64,000 bases of DNA from Lactarius indigo (GCA_025766275.1 JAFKAC010000147.1:50699-114698); one strand, 5' to 3'. Counted from the stretch's first letter, positions 39,738 through 52,979 are shown. Notes: generated by a model not told the origin, from the sequence alone. Program-made: numbers and translations.

Positions 39738-40789
39738 CAGGCCAAACGACGGCGTTGATGAACCAAGAAGCACAACAACTCTGCGTCTATTCGGGTCACA
39801 TGCGGACCGTATCCCAGGCCCCACGCGAGCTCTCAGATCTCAGAGGCCGTCCACTGGCCTGGCATCTGTTAAAATACCATTGCAGTTGGACTGCAGCATA
39901 CGCTCGAAACCGCCGACACTGTTGCTAATAAAGAGTCCTGTACTACATGCCTGTGGGTATACCTGTGGGTCATGAGGGAGGACTCGGAAAAGCCCAACTT
40001 GAAGGTATCGCGCGTGACCCAATCAGAAATGCGTGTGATGAGAATTACGAAAATAATTATATAACTCTAAAATAAAATCAGTCAAACTTTGCTCTTGCTT
40101 TTTTTGGGAGAGCTTTTTATTAGAACTGATGCCGAGAGCAACGAGCATATTTGGGACGCGTACACACACGAGTAGAACACACCAGATTGATTTTCGTACT
40201 GTTATAAGTAGTATTGACCAGCGGACTAAGGAATATCCGAAACTTTCAACCCCAGATCAATGATTATATAATACCTGCTAACCTTCACCACACAATCCTT
40301 GACACAATCGTCCACTAAATGCTCTCACTGATCGTGGCTGGAGCGCTGGAGGCTTGTACAGTACAACCCTTCTGAAACCAATGCCGGGTGTATCTCCCTG
40401 CACTATTTGGGGTATCGCAGATCCTTCTTAAAAACTCCGTGACGATGGTCCGGGTGTCTGGATGACTGTGTAAATCAGTGCGATCACTCGGCGTGCTCCC
40501 GTGTAACGTGTGGCAACAATACTTCCTGATCCCCCAGCCACTGCCTCTATGATGGTACCTTCTACGCCACATTTGTGGGGATACTGTAAATGAAAATCTT
40601 TTCGGAGGGAATACTTGGTCCTAGGGGCGCTCCCCTAATCACACTATGGTCACAGGTGCAGCGGCGCTAGTTCATATATTACGGTAAAGAACTTCCTCCG
40701 AGTCCGCGGCAGCGTCTGTTCTAAACGACCCGTATATGTACTAACCACAGGTGCGAGAGGTTTTGTCTTGTCCCGCACATTTTACTCCC
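39738..40789. other. Divergent intergenic region between P450-3 and P450-4
   Basis: 1.05 kb between opposed start codons; likely holds both promoters. No TATA or operator assigned with confidence. Contains the segment shared with 29895-29985. Confidence 0.4.
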
Positions 40790-42686
40790 ATGGGAATCGT
40801 TGATTTTACTTGGATACATGGCAGTAGCAGCGACCGCGCGGTCTACCCCCTTGCTGTAACCCTCCTCGCTGGCTCACTCCTCTGGCTGGTCACCAGACTC
40901 GTTCAGAGAGCCTTCCGCAAACTTCCGCCGGGTCCCAGAGGGCTGCCCCTCATCGGCGATGTCGTTCACATAGCTGACCAGGATTGGTTAACCGCGCCGC
41001 AACGCATGGTTGAGTATGGTGAAACTCCATACTTTCAATGTCTCCTCCAGAAAGCGTATTCATGTATCTTTTAGGCGAGATGATGTATATAAGCGCGCTC
41101 GGGACTGGGGTCCTCGTCGTCAATAGCCAGCGCGTTGCCGTCGATTTGCTCGAAAAGCGATCCAACATATATTCCGACAGACCGCATTACATCTCTGCTG
41201 GCGAATTTTTGACACAGAACTTGACCTTATCCTTCTCGCTATTCGGCGAACTGTATGTAATTGACCTTTTGGATTATACCCGCGCTGATCCGGTCCCTGG
41301 ATAGATGGCACCGACATCGTCGTGTCGCCGTGGAGGGCTTCTCCAAATCGAACTCACAGCAATTCCGTCCTATCCAGAGTCGTGAAGCGGTCATGCTGGC
41401 GCTTGAGCTGATCAAGAGTCCCCCTTCTCCGGAGAAACATTTCAGACGACACGCGTCGTCAATCATGCTGTCCATCATTTACGACCTTCCGCCTACGCAA
41501 TCAGAGGACGACCCAATTGTCGTGGGAATCAATGACCACGTAGAGCGCATCTTGTATGACGTACAGCCTGGGACGCGGCTGGTTGAATACTTCCCTTGGA
41601 TGAAATATATTCCGAGCAGGTGAACACCGTACTTCTTCCTGTTGGTCGTGAGTTTCATCGTTCCCCACAGGTTCGCCAAGTGGAAACGTGACGCACAATA
41701 CTGGTTCATCCAGGATTCGCTCATGTTCGGACGTCTCCTCGGAAAAGTTGCTGACGAACTGGTACGTGCTTGCTACAGTAGCCCGCCGAGAGATGGATCA
41801 CAGTTACCGACACTAGAGAGACGGAATTGATCGGCCTAGCTTCGGTGCTACGGTACTTAAGGGTCGGGACAAATACGGCCTTTCGGAACGTGAACAGGCA
41901 TGGATCGTGGGTAACATGTTGTACGTTCCTCAATCTATGCTGCCGACGCAACTTTGCCTCACCTACTGTAGCGCTGCAGGTCAAGAGACAACGTCTACTA
42001 CGCTCCATTGGTGGCTTCTCGCTATGCTTGTGTACCCCGATGTCCAAGCACGCGCTCATGCGGAGCTCGACGAGGTCGTAGGCCGCGCTCGTCCACCCAC
42101 CTTCGCCGATATACCCTCTCTCCCCTACATCCGTGCGATGCTCAAAGAGACTCTGCGCTGGTCGCCAATAACCGTCCTCGGCATGCCGCACTGCTCGATC
42201 GCCGACGACTGGTACGAGGGCGTGTTCATTCCCAAGGGCACGATCGTGGTCCCGAACATGCGCCTGCTCAACTCCAACCCGGAGGTGTTTGGCGCCGACG
42301 CGGCGGAGTTCGACCCGACTCGGTATCTGGACGGCGAGAAGGGCCGGGTCAACTTGCAGGCTGGGAGGGAGGACGGACACGTGACGTTTGGGTATGGGTG
42401 GCGTGTGTGCCCCGGGAGGTATGTCGCGGAAGATACGCTCGTGATCGACTTGGCGACGATACTTTGGGCGATGCGGTTCGAGCGCCTTGAAGGTGCGAAG
42501 GGCGAGTTGGACACGCACACCCTCGTCCACTCCGGCGTGATGACGTGAGTGTTTTTGCCTAGCCTTGTGTATGGGTTCGGGCTAACGAGACGGCACAGCC
42601 GCCCTGTGCCTTTCGAGTTCAAGGCGGTACCCCGGTCTACCGAGGCTGAGGCTTTGCTGAAGGAGACTCTGGATTTGTTCGAATAA
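40790..42686 (+). CDS. Cytochrome P450 monooxygenase 4 (multi-exon, opposite strand)
   Basis: Start ATG 40790 (MGIVDFTWIHGSS). Intron 1 is 41019-41074 (GTGAAA...TTTTAG). Further exons: EMMYISALGTGVLVVNSQ, HRHRRVAVEGFSKSNSQQF, FAKWKRDAQYWFIQDSLM, IDRPSFGATVLKGRDKYG, then AAGQETTSTTLHWW (I-helix), ETLRWSP and heme loop FGYGWRVCPGRYVAED; last exon RPVPFEFKAVPRSTEAEALL, stop 42684. The Trp in the heme loop replaces the Arg of the paralogs at the position before the conserved Arg; all invariant residues are present. Confidence 0.9.
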
Positions 42687-42882
42687 AATGAACCATGAAG
42701 GTGTTTTAATGTAATGTACTAACTAACTGTCACGATTTTCGGACAGAAACCCGAATTCTGACCGTTTCTTTTTGTCTTGAACAACTTCTGTTCCTACTCT
42801 CACTTGTTATGATAGCTATCCTGACCAAGGCCCTATTGGATTGAGGCCTGGATTGAGCATTATTGTGCTTATATAAACAACG

Positions 42883-44775
42883 TCACTTGAACATTTCCAG
42901 TGCGTCGACAATCAGTGTCTTGGTCTCTGGAAAACGAGGGCTTGCCTGCACTTCGAAACGAACGGGACGGCTGCGCACGATCGATGAGCTCTCCTAGCTC
43001 GCGCGCCCGGGTTCAGTAAAGGTCACTTACGCCGAGAAACCTTCCAGAACGCACGTTTCCGTATCCAACTCGCCTTGCGCGCCCTTTGGGCGCTCAAAAC
43101 GCATCGCCCAGAGCAGCGTCGCAGCGTCGATGGCGAGCGTTCCATCAGCAATGAACCTCCCCAGACACACACGCCGACCGAACCCAAATATGGTGCTGCC
43201 CATCTCGCGTTCCTCCGTCGCCGCGTCCAGGTATCTGTCCGGGTTGAACCGCGCGGCGTCCGCGCCGAATACGCCCGTATCGGTGTTGATCATGCGGATG
43301 TTCGGCATGCAGATCGTGCCCTTCGGTATGAACACGCCCTCGTACCAGTCGTCCGCCGTGGACCGATGCGGGACCCCGAAGGGGGCGACCTGCGCCCAGC
43401 GCAGCGTTTCTTTGACTATCGCCCGGATATACGGGAGCGAAGGCAGGTCTGCGAAGGTCGGTGGGCGGGCGCGGCCGACGACTTTGTCCAGTTCGGACTG
43501 AGCGCGTGTTTGGATTTCAGGGTGCGCGACCATTGCTAGGAGCCACCATTCGAGGATAGAGGATGCCGTCTCCCCACCCGCAAAACTATATTGCACGTGA
43601 CCCTCAAGGCTTATATTGTTCGGCAATGAGATGTACGTACAGCATGGTGCCCGCGACCCACGCCCGTTCGCGCTCGGACAGGTTGTATTTTTCCTGGTTC
43701 TTGATCAGTGCTGCTGCAAAGCTTGGTTTATCGATCCCGTTTGCCTGATCACTACAATTATTCTTCGTCAACAGCCTGAGGGCTGCTGGTCATGTACTTA
43801 CCAAGTCGTCCGCGACATTGCTCACCAGGCGTTCGAACAACGAAGTAGTCTCGACGAACCAAAGCTGTGCTTCCCGTTTCCACTTCGCGAACCTAAAAGC
43901 ATTCTTCAGAGTGCGAAACTCGGTAATGTTCGGCTTGCGTACATGCTGGGGGCGTATCGCAGCCAAGGAAAGAACTCGACGAGATGCGCGCCTGGCTCTA
44001 ACGTATGTGATATATCCCGAATTCGATCAGTAATCCCCAGAAGGAGAGGATCACTTTCCGATTGCGCCGGTGGGAGGTGGTAGTTTATGGACAACATGAT
44101 TGACAGCGAATGTCGGCGGAGGTGCGTCTCCCTATCTAAAGGGCTCTTCATGAGGTCTAATGCTAACATCATCGCTTCCCTGTGTTGAACAGGCTGGAAA
44201 ATAGACACGCCGGACTTGGAAAAGCTGTCCATAGATGCCCTCCGGAAACGACAAAGTCTAATGAGAGGTCAGCACGTACTCAATGGAGAAACTCAAGTTA
44301 ATTACAGGTCGTTGTACGGGGTGGAAGCGAGCGATAGTCCCTCTGACATGTAGTCGCACAGCACGATGTTGTGGGGCCGATCCGAGTAAATATTTGATCG
44401 TTTCTCAAGGAGGTCAACAGCAACGCGTCGGCTGTTAAGGACGAGGATCCCTTGCCCGAGCACACTGACATACATCATCTCACCTCCAACAGTGTCGGTA
44501 TCTTTCGCTCGAATGCCTCTAATATCCAACTCACCATAGTCGTTCTTGCGCTCCGGTGAGGACAACCAGCCATGATCGGCAGCGTGTCGAATATCCCCTA
44601 TCAAGGGAAGACCTTTGGGACCCGGGGGCAGCTTTCGGGAGGCCTTCTTGGTGAACTGGGCTAACAGCCAGAGAAGGATGCCAACGAGAGTAGTCGCGGC
44701 AGCAAGAAGAACGGGGCGGCCATAATCGCGGCCTAGAACAGAATTCGAGAAGGGATAAAAGGATGAGGCGACCAT
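42883..44775 (-). CDS. Cytochrome P450 monooxygenase 5 (most diverged)
   Basis: Start ATG 44775 (an in-frame ATG at 44793 is also possible). Anchor LLAAATTLVGILLWLLAQF, hinge LPPGPKGLPLIGDI. I-helix FAGGETASSILEWW, ETLRWAQ, heme loop FGFGRRVCLGRFIADG; last exon RSRPVRFEVQASPRFPETK, stop at 42883. Conserved motifs and exon plan match the others, but identity is lower, so it split off before the P450-1/2/3 duplications. Convergent with P450-4; 196 bp between stops. Confidence 0.9.
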
Positions 44776-46690
44776 GTAACCGCGAATGGGCACAGAGTGG
44801 AGATGTCGTACATTGTTATTTTGTAGGGTTCCAAGTTGGTGGCAAACGCCGCGAGAATGGCACGTACGACTGTAACTTACTGTCGTACAGTAACTTACTA
44901 GTACTTACTACTTGTATCTACATTGATGAGAACCGATTCATTAGTCAGATCGTCGCTACAAATGCGGGGCTCCATGAACTCGGTACGATTTTCACCATCT
45001 TTAGACCAAACTTCGTCAGCAGGCTGACTCGCGCTGCTACCATGTACCGCCCAGCTTAGTGATGCTACGCTGAGGCTTCCATATGACTGTCACTCAGTGG
45101 CCGCACTCAGGCTGGCATGGCTTGCACCGAGAGGGCCAGCGCCACGCAAACTATTGACGAAGTTGTTAAAGAGTCTGCCCAATTGAAGAGTCCGAGTCTG
45201 CTGCTCTTTGAAACATCAACATCGTATGTTTGATTGAGCGCCTGCATGTCTGTCAGTCGAGCTATTGAAGAGTGCAGGTTTGCTTAACTTGGTACAGTAA
45301 GCCGCAGTCCCCTGCAGCCACAGATTCTTATCAGAAGACCGATCTGCAGGCTTTTCGCCGTACAACGACCGCTACGCCGTCGGCACTCTGCCCCACCGGG
45401 TCCACACTGCCGCGGCCTCCTCGGGAGGAGTCATAAGGTTGGCATTCCGATGAGCCAATCGGATGTTGTCAAGGGGGTAGAAGTGGCTGTTCTTTCAAAT
45501 CCAATTGAGTGCGCCTTAGGGTACACCATGGCCCTATGTGGCACTTCGACATCTCGTTACATTCCTGCCCTTCTGATCTTTCACTCTCTACACATCATTT
45601 GTCTCTTCACATTAGAACACCTCCCCGCTTCCGAAGGAAGCGGCTTTGCGATACGTCGAGTGTTGAGTATACTGGGGCGCTAGCGGCGCCAGGGAAGGGG
45701 GGCTGTATTCGGATTGCTATTATAGAGTCTGGGCGTACCTCACTGATACAGTGCAGACAGCGCCACGAGCAGCTCAATCAAACTTGTTAAGGATCGTCAC
45801 GACTTTACACAAATGCTACATACATCCTCCCCTGCGTGAGTGTAAATATGTATCAGTCCTACATGAAATCACACGACCTATAAATACGCATCGCGGTTCT
45901 TTTTGCGATAATTTACTAAACCCGGCAGTGTTTTATTGCTGCCGCCTCGCCCCATCAGAAAGGCGTGGGTGGTAGTGGGCGGATGGGAAGATCGAAAGTC
46001 GACATTCTTCGCGACGACACCCCCAACGTGTCCGACAGAGGCACCTCGATCCGCTGCCGAAGCGAAGGAGCCAGCGTTGGTGGGTACTGCGGCGAGTGGA
46101 TACAATGCATCGAGAATGCCCTTGGTTGCCCCTGACGCTGACGCGTCGGAGAGGACTTCTCCTCGAGGTTTTTCTGTTGTTGGTCGAAGGTCACGATGAA
46201 CGGCGGTGCTGACTTGGCTTCGTACGACGTCCGGCCGACAAATCGTTCGGCGAACGTACGCGTTCGTGAGCTATTCCCCTGGATCTGTACCGGTGTGCCC
46301 GCGCGCGTCGTGCATATATGCGCGCTGGCGATTCTACGATGTTCTTTAAGGGGTATCCGATTATTGAACGAAGCTAAAAGAGTGTTGCAGTAGCTATGTA
46401 GTCAAGCTGGGGATAAGCATCACGTTCGGGAGATAAGTGAGGGAGGCTTACACTTTCCCAGTTACCATCGCTCTATGGTGACGGAACGTTGAGAAAACAG
46501 AGGGGTGGATAATAATCGACCTTGTTACTCACGGGCAAAACCAGTAAACACGATTCTGGGGCGCTTGTCAGTTACGGCCCGAACGCGTATCGCGGGGAGG
46601 ACTCACCGGCGCCGCAGCGAACATTATCAAGCAAAGGGCCGACACGACAGCTGGGGGGTCTTAGTTAGACTCCTTCCGTTGGGTCGGCGT
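44776..46690. other. Region without a recognised gene
   Basis: Short frames only; 45936-46199 (+) and 45955-46194 (-) overlap on opposite strands and show no motif. Confidence 0.4.
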
Positions 46691-46699
46691 TGACCGGAC

Positions 46700-47801
46700 A
46701 TCACCAGATATAAAATTAGTTTCGACTGTGAAGCGCAAGATCCGCCTCCAAGCGCGCTCCATCGAAGATTTTGACTCTCGCTTGAGGGGGCGGGCGAGCT
46801 TATCAATACGTTATGATGGGCCCAGGGACACAGTAGACTCGGGTTACACTCACCAGATAAGTAAGTGTAGCCGTGACTGCAACATCTGCGACGGCGGAGC
46901 TGACAAGTTCGATCTGAGAAGATATGTCTCACGGGAAGCTGGGTCGGTCAATGGATTGGCGCACTCACATAAATGAAGTAGACGTGTACGCGCGGCCCAC
47001 GAAGATTTCTATATTTAAGTCCCTGTGCCTCGATTAGGACACGCACTCTGAGATCACCAGCGAACGCGTACCAAAATCCCGTCCACGAGGTTCCCAATGC
47101 ATTGAACAAGAGATAGCTGGAAATGTGCGAATACAAATGCAATGGTCAGCATAGAAACAACTTACGTATATACGTGGGACTTACTGCGCCTATGACGCAA
47201 CACCACCAAAACATCGACTTTTTGATGTGCCATATACGATAGCAGAAGACGGATCGGACGGCGATTGAAACGAATGAGTTGAGTATCGGCCCGTCGACAG
47301 GTGCTAGGAATGTTCGCTGAAGTCGCCCAAAGTCGCCAAATCCCGACACAAACCAGTAACTGCTGTCTGCGCCACTGAGTAGAGTCTGGACCGTCTCGAT
47401 AACAAATATGGCATGCACTGGAAAAGGATATGTCTCATGGTCAAAATCAGGCGCTTATTCCGACTCACCAAGAATCTTGTTGTATCCCCTATCTCTAGGA
47501 AAGTATTGGTGGTATGAATCTGTGTGTACGATGTGAAGTCTTGAACGTAGCCGATATTTAGTGTGCGATACAACTCACAGACTTGCACGACGAGAATTCC
47601 ATACAGGAACCAGTTGAACAACGCCCCCAGCAACTAAGGGATGAAGCATACATCTCAGGTACAGAGCCAACTGTCAGCGCATTTCACACTTACCAACGGC
47701 GCAGTGCTTCAAAAAGGGTTACGTGAGCTGAATTTCCACCAGGACGAAATGGTGACTTACGTCCCACTTATGTCCGATGGAATGGATGATGGGGTAGACA
47801 T
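46700..47801 (-). CDS. DUF6534-type multi-pass membrane protein (3' end uncertain)
   Basis: Start ATG 47801 (MSTPSSIPSDISGT, then an intron). Following exons: LLGALFNWFLYGILVVQV, SYHQYFPRDRGYNKIL, VHAIFVIETVQTLLSGADSSYWFVSG in two pieces, SIAVRSVFCYRIWHI, FWWCCVIGA, LSLVQCIGNL and SSAVADVAVTATLTYL. This order of membrane segments and the FPRDR loop are typical of the large Agaricomycete family with DUF6533/DUF6534. I could not join the exons after LSLVQCIGNL without a stop, so the gene may be decayed or have a missed intron. Function of the family is unknown. Confidence 0.6.
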
Positions 47802-49066
47802 GCGAGGCGAGAAAAAAATATTACACCCCAGAGGACCCAATCTTATATCGAGAACGGGTTTAGAATACAAAGCTAGACCTGGCGGCAGCATCTCAGAACC
47901 ACGATCATCAGCGAGAATGGACGTGGAGAAATGAGATGCCGTTCGATCGAGAGTTGTCCCCCCGGCCATCACACACACTGGCAATCCCTCTAGAGTGACA
48001 TATCAATGTTGTTAGCCAAAATGCAGTAGTCCGCACATTGTGCTAGCAGCACAAACATGCCATGAAAGTGGTCGTGTGACAGTAAAGGGCTGTTGTCCAC
48101 CAGTAGCGACGGCTGCCAGTGTTCTTGCAGTGGTGAGCTGGTTCTAGCCATAGACCGCGGTCCCAACTCTGTCAGTACCTTTTTTCATTGATGAACAATG
48201 GACGGCATCATGATGCAACAGCCCAGAGTCACGTCTCACTTGAAGCGGCTCCCCAGGAGTCAAGGCTAATGTCTTCGTTCCGTCCTGGTACGGGCTGTAA
48301 CCATCAGTGACAACATGATTTTGTTTTTGCGCGGGAAAAGTCCATCCAAGGGTTATCTTGTCGTGAAAGGACTTAATGTTTAGCCCGAAAAAATTCTAAG
48401 TGCAATGCTCAAGTTTTTTCTTGTGTGATAACTTCTGAATAGACATAACATTTGATTCTAATTATTTTCTAATTATGGATTGTGAAAAGTTAGTCACTTC
48501 TTTTTCCCAGTTTTTGCGTGAAAAAACGGAATCATGTCGTCAGTGCGTGCATGCAGCTATAGAAAGTCACGGAAGCAGGAGTGACTGTCAGTTTTCGGCT
48601 ACTGTAAGTCGAGTTCGAGCCACAATTCGCTTACGTAATATTGTCCCAATAGATCACCGATTGATTGCTGATCCGTAAGTCGGATTGGTCTGCGGAAAGA
48701 TCATCACCATGTGAACCCTCCATGGACTCAGGTTCTTCTGGATCATGCACTCGGTCACAAACACGTTTGATGCAGGAAGGCCGCTAATTGGGAGGGAGGA
48801 CGATCGTTCTCACACACTCCAGCGAATGTACGTGGTGGGGCATATTCAAAGGTGCACTGCTAGCTGGAGTCAATGCTGGAGTGTCCTCCACTCGAGTCAT
48901 GCCCAACTTGAAGTAGCTGAGGTGATTGCCCACGAATAGGCCGGTTGATCCGTATCCTTCAAAGTTATGGCCTATAGTGTAGTTGTACACATTCCCTACG
49001 CGCCAAACATGTTCCATATGCAGGCGAGCAGATACAATCTAACGAACGAATAAATCTCCGCGGATA
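47802..49066. other. Region without a recognised gene
   Basis: 48360-48480 is AT-rich. A 77-codon minus frame at 48784-49017 (NYTIGHNFEGYGSTGLFVG) may be an exon but has no family motif that I know. Confidence 0.4.
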
Positions 49067-50578
49067 TCACAGCTTTGCCCGGCGTTTTGGTAGGTGTCCT
49101 TCATCTTCTAAAACCACGCGTGCCAGGCTACCGAATACAGGAAACATGCCAGCATAGAGATGCGCCTGTTCGGAGCTTGCCTGGCGGCGTGCGTGTCGCG
49201 CCGCGATCCCCTGCATGATGACCGCAAGCTGCAAGTGGACCACGCGGTCAACGGATGTCGAAGAAATATCACAGGAGAGAGACGTACCCGAATGAGCATC
49301 CAGCTGCGCGCGAAACCCATCTCCGTGATGGGGTATGGCCGCCGCGTCACGAGGCAGTACTCGCGTTCGAGCTCCGCGAGCGATATCGGCTCTGCGCCAG
49401 GACGATTCTTGTACCCGACGAGATGGCCACCGGTCTCATTCGGATCGACGACCCACAGTTGCGTCAAGTTAGCCAAGTCTGCCAGCTATATGCGATCATC
49501 AGTGACTCCGCGCGACGGAAGAGGGTCTGGGGGGGCGTTACCGGGCTACCGAGCGTGCAAAGCTCCCAGTCGAGAATCCCGATCACGCGGTTCTCGGTCG
49601 GGTGGAAGACGAGGTTGTCGAGCTTGTAGTCGCCATGCACGATCCGCACGCCCGTCTTGCGCTCGTCAGGCAGGTTTCGCTCGTACCACGCGATGAGCTC
49701 GTCCCATCCGGGTATGGCGCCCACCGGCTTGCCGGTGTCGATGTCCTCCACGGCCGCCTGCGCGTGCGTCACTTTCGAGAGCGACCTGATCTGGCGCGGG
49801 AAGTACGGCTTGTGCGAGCCGAACTGCCATAGGCCGACTTGCCTCGGGTCGAGCGACGATAGCGCACCGAGCGCACGGACCGCGGAGAGCCAGCTGCAGT
49901 GAAGGGAGGACGTTGGGATGACGGCGCGAAATAATAATAAAATCGCACACACGTACCACTCGCGCCGAACTTGGGGGGACACGCCAGGCATCGACATGTC
50001 CGTGAAGATGCGGCCCTCGAGGAACTCCATGATGTAGAACGGCGTCCCGATGACCTCGTTGTCTTCGCACAGCACGAAAACTTGCGGGACGGGCACGCGC
50101 GACTTTGGAAGAGTCGTCGGGCGCGAGTTGTGTTTGTGGATCGCGGCGAGCACGGTGTACTCCCTCTCGACTTGGTGAGCGGTCTGAGAGACCAGCTCAC
50201 CCGCCGGTTTCTTTCTGAGCACGAAACGTATACCTCTGGATTTAGGTTCAGAATGGTGATGTCGGGGAAACGTGGAACAAGACAATACTTGGCATCTGTG
50301 AGGAAATATGTTGGGTTTGACTGCCCAGCAGAATGTCATTATGTCAATCGACAGCACACGTAGGACGAACTCAGACCTGGCCAAACTGACAATGGGATGT
50401 GAGACCGTCAAAGCTAGTTTGGTGTCAGCCGACGTACTTTGAATTGCTTCACCGTGACAGGTACTGCCACGGCGGGCACGTTCTTGGCGAGATACGCATT
50501 GAGCTTGTCTTCGTCAATTCTTGCACGAACGTCACCGTATTCTCCTCCAGCAGGCTTAGAGGGACCCGTGTTGATCAT
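49067..50578 (-). CDS. ACAD10/11-type aminoglycoside phosphotransferase family protein
   Basis: Start ATG 50578 (MINTGPSKPAGGEYGDVRAR). A 9-nt micro-exon (50377-50385) supplies FGQ to rebuild the family motif KFGQSNPTY. Then SRGIRFVLRKKPAG (nucleotide loop with Lys), FYIMEFLEGRIF, VHGDYKLDNLVF (catalytic loop HGDxxxxN), and GILDWELCTLG (metal-binding DWE). The C-terminal exons follow (EMGFARSWMLIR, LAVIMQGIAARHARR); stop at 49067. In animals and fungi this kinase-like domain is linked to phosphorylation of 4-hydroxy acids for breakdown; here there is no fused acyl-CoA dehydrogenase domain. Divergent from the WRNIP1 gene with only 134 bp between starts. Confidence 0.85.
50377..50385 (-). other. 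9-nt micro-exon of the phosphotransferase gene
   Basis: TTTGGCCAG on the minus strand, preceded by CAG and followed by GTCTGAG. It encodes FGQ and keeps the frame between VKQFK and SNPTYF. Confidence 0.7.
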
Positions 50579-50712
50579 GGTGAAAAATCGAAAACACTGC
50601 GAAGACGCCCCCGGCTCATGCGGGTGTGCCAGAGGTCCGGATGAACGGGGTGAGATATCCGGCCGCGAGGATATAGCCGTGCTCTCGTAATGACCACCCC
50701 TCGGAGTTGACC
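50579..50712. promoter_or_regulatory. 134-bp divergent promoter, phosphotransferase and WRNIP1
   Basis: The start codons at 50578 (-) and 50713 (+) are separated by 134 bp, which must hold both core promoters and leaders. No TATA box seen. Confidence 0.5.
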
Positions 50713-52887
50713 ATGGCAGTTGGCTCTTCGTCGACTAGCCCAGCGTGTTCGTGGCAGGTACCAGAGTCAGTTGGGGCGCCCTGTGTAGGCTCTCGTCATG
50801 GTGTTCATCCAGGCTCGCCGACACTAAGGCGCTCGGATTCTTTGAGTCCCCCTGATGTACTGATTGCATCAACGGCAATTGACGTCAGTGCCCCATCTTC
50901 GTTGACGACGTCTCCCTCAGGCACGAGTTCTGTCACGCAGAAGAAAATGTTCCAAAAGAGAAAAACTGAACCAGACGAAACGGCCATACATCATCCTTGC
51001 GAGGCGAGGCTCAAACGCTCTAGACACGTTCAAGCCACTCCTCTAGCTGACAGGCTTCGCCCGCACACACTAGACGAATTTGTGGGCCAGACCCACCTGA
51101 GAGGCCCCAACACTCTCCTCTTTTCTGGAGATGGCGAACTCACTACTGAGAATATCATCTTCTGGGGTCCGCCTGGGTGAGTGCTGGTGAGCATAGGTCC
51201 AGGTCCAGATCAGTAATCATCGCGTTCTCTATTGGCAGGTGTGGAAAGACTACGCTGGCGCGGATTCTCTCTGGGTTTACAGACGCGACCTTCAAGGAAG
51301 TGAGCGCGACAATCTCGACTGTGAATGAAGTTTGTGCTATTTTCGAAGAGGCGAGAAACGAGCTGCAGTCCACAGGGCGGTGCGTAGGCTAGACGTGACT
51401 GTTGGCATAGCCCTCACCTGCTTCTTTTCAGACGAACGATCGTATTTCTCGATGAAATCCACCGCTTTTCTCGTTCTCAGCAGGTCTTTTTATCCTATTT
51501 TCACGCGTCGTTTTTTTCTGATAATATATCAGGACGCATTTATCCCGTTCGTCGAACGTGGTTTTGTACAGGTTAGCATATATAATAACGTGTGCGTCTA
51601 GCCAGGGGCTGTAACTTGTAATTTAAAGATCATAGGAGCAACCACGGAGAACCCATCATTTGAATTGAACCGGGTGTTGCTTCACCTGTGTCGGTGAGTG
51701 GAAGTCCTGGTCCGCGTTCGTCCTTGACGATATAACAGAGTATTCGTCCTTGAACGCTTGACGGACGCAGACATAGTCGAGATCATCGAGAGGGCGGTGG
51801 CGCCCCCCGCAGACCATGATAGCGACACGTCTGGGCAATTGCGTCCTTCACCCTCTCCCAAGGACGCTTCCTCGCCGCAAGCACAGCCTCTAGTGGACAC
51901 CTCGGAATCGTCGTCGCCACTATCGTCGCCGTCACCTGCGTACCCGCAACTGACCCATCGTATCAAAACCACCATCGCGTCGCTCTCCTCCGGCGACGCA
52001 CGCACCGCTCTCTCGCTCCTCGAACTTGTTCTCCTTGCACCCCAAACGGCGCCCGAGTCCGCATTGCTCGACTCACTGCGCCGCTCCGTGTCGACGTCCT
52101 ACGACCGCACAGGAGACGCGCGCTACGACCTCATCTCCGCGCTGCACAAGAGCGTGCGCGGGAGCCAGCCCAACGCGGCGCTGTACTGGCTCGCGCGCAT
52201 GCTCGAGGCAGGCGAAGACCCCGTGTACATCGCGAGGCGGATGACCGTCTGTGCGAGCGAGGATATCGGCATGGCGGACCGGCGCGCGTTGCCGCTGGCG
52301 AGTCCTCCTTATCCCCTCACTCACTCATGTGCACTGTCCTGAACTCGGTTCTAGGCTATGGCTGCGCTGCAAGCTTGCCAGATGGTCGGTATGCCTGGGT
52401 GTCGCGCACAACTCGCGGAACTCGTTGCGTACCTCGCAGAGGCGCCGAAGTCGACGCGCTCGTACCAAGGGTACAACCGCGCTGAAAAACTGGCCAAGCG
52501 GGACCCGACGCTGCTCGTGCCCGTTGCGATGCGCGACGTGCCAGTGGACGTGACAGACGCGCTCGAGTGTGACGAAGGCTACAAGTACCCGCCGGAATAT
52601 ATGTGCGTGCTGCCGCCTTACTCGTTTCGGCGTACAACGCTGATGACACCACCACGGTTATCAGGCACCCAGTGACGAACGAGTATTTGCCACAGCAGTT
52701 GCGCGGGGAAGTCATCTTGCGCAGAGAAGGGGATCTTGGAGACAAGTTGTGGGATGAGGAAGCACTGAGGAGATGGGAAGAGGTAGAGAACGGTGGACGG
52801 GAGTGGGTGGGGAGGCCTCACTCGAGCCCACACCCGTCAAATGACACCACTACGCGGCCAGCCTCTGAGAGCACGTTTCGCCCTTGA
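50713..52887 (+). CDS. MGS1: WRNIP1/Mgs1-type AAA ATPase (replication-associated)
   Basis: Start ATG 50713. Low-complexity N-terminus, then [19 protein letters not shown], Walker A GPPGCGKTT split by an intron after GPPG, Walker [11 protein letters not shown], sensor [13 protein letters not shown], and the C-terminal MgsA domain ([44 protein letters not shown]). Stop at 52885. The family (RarA/Mgs1/WRNIP1) acts at stalled replication forks. The N-terminal ubiquitin-binding zinc finger common in the family is not visible in the first exon, so an upstream exon may be missing or the finger is lost. The junction after the arginine-finger loop uses an intron near 51692-51748. Confidence 0.9.
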
Positions 52888-52979
52888 TGAGTATAATGCC
52901 AGCAGTAGCCCTATGTTACCCGTGCGTCTGCTGTTCACGGCGGCATACTCCATGGACGTATTTGCTTAATAATCTTTAC

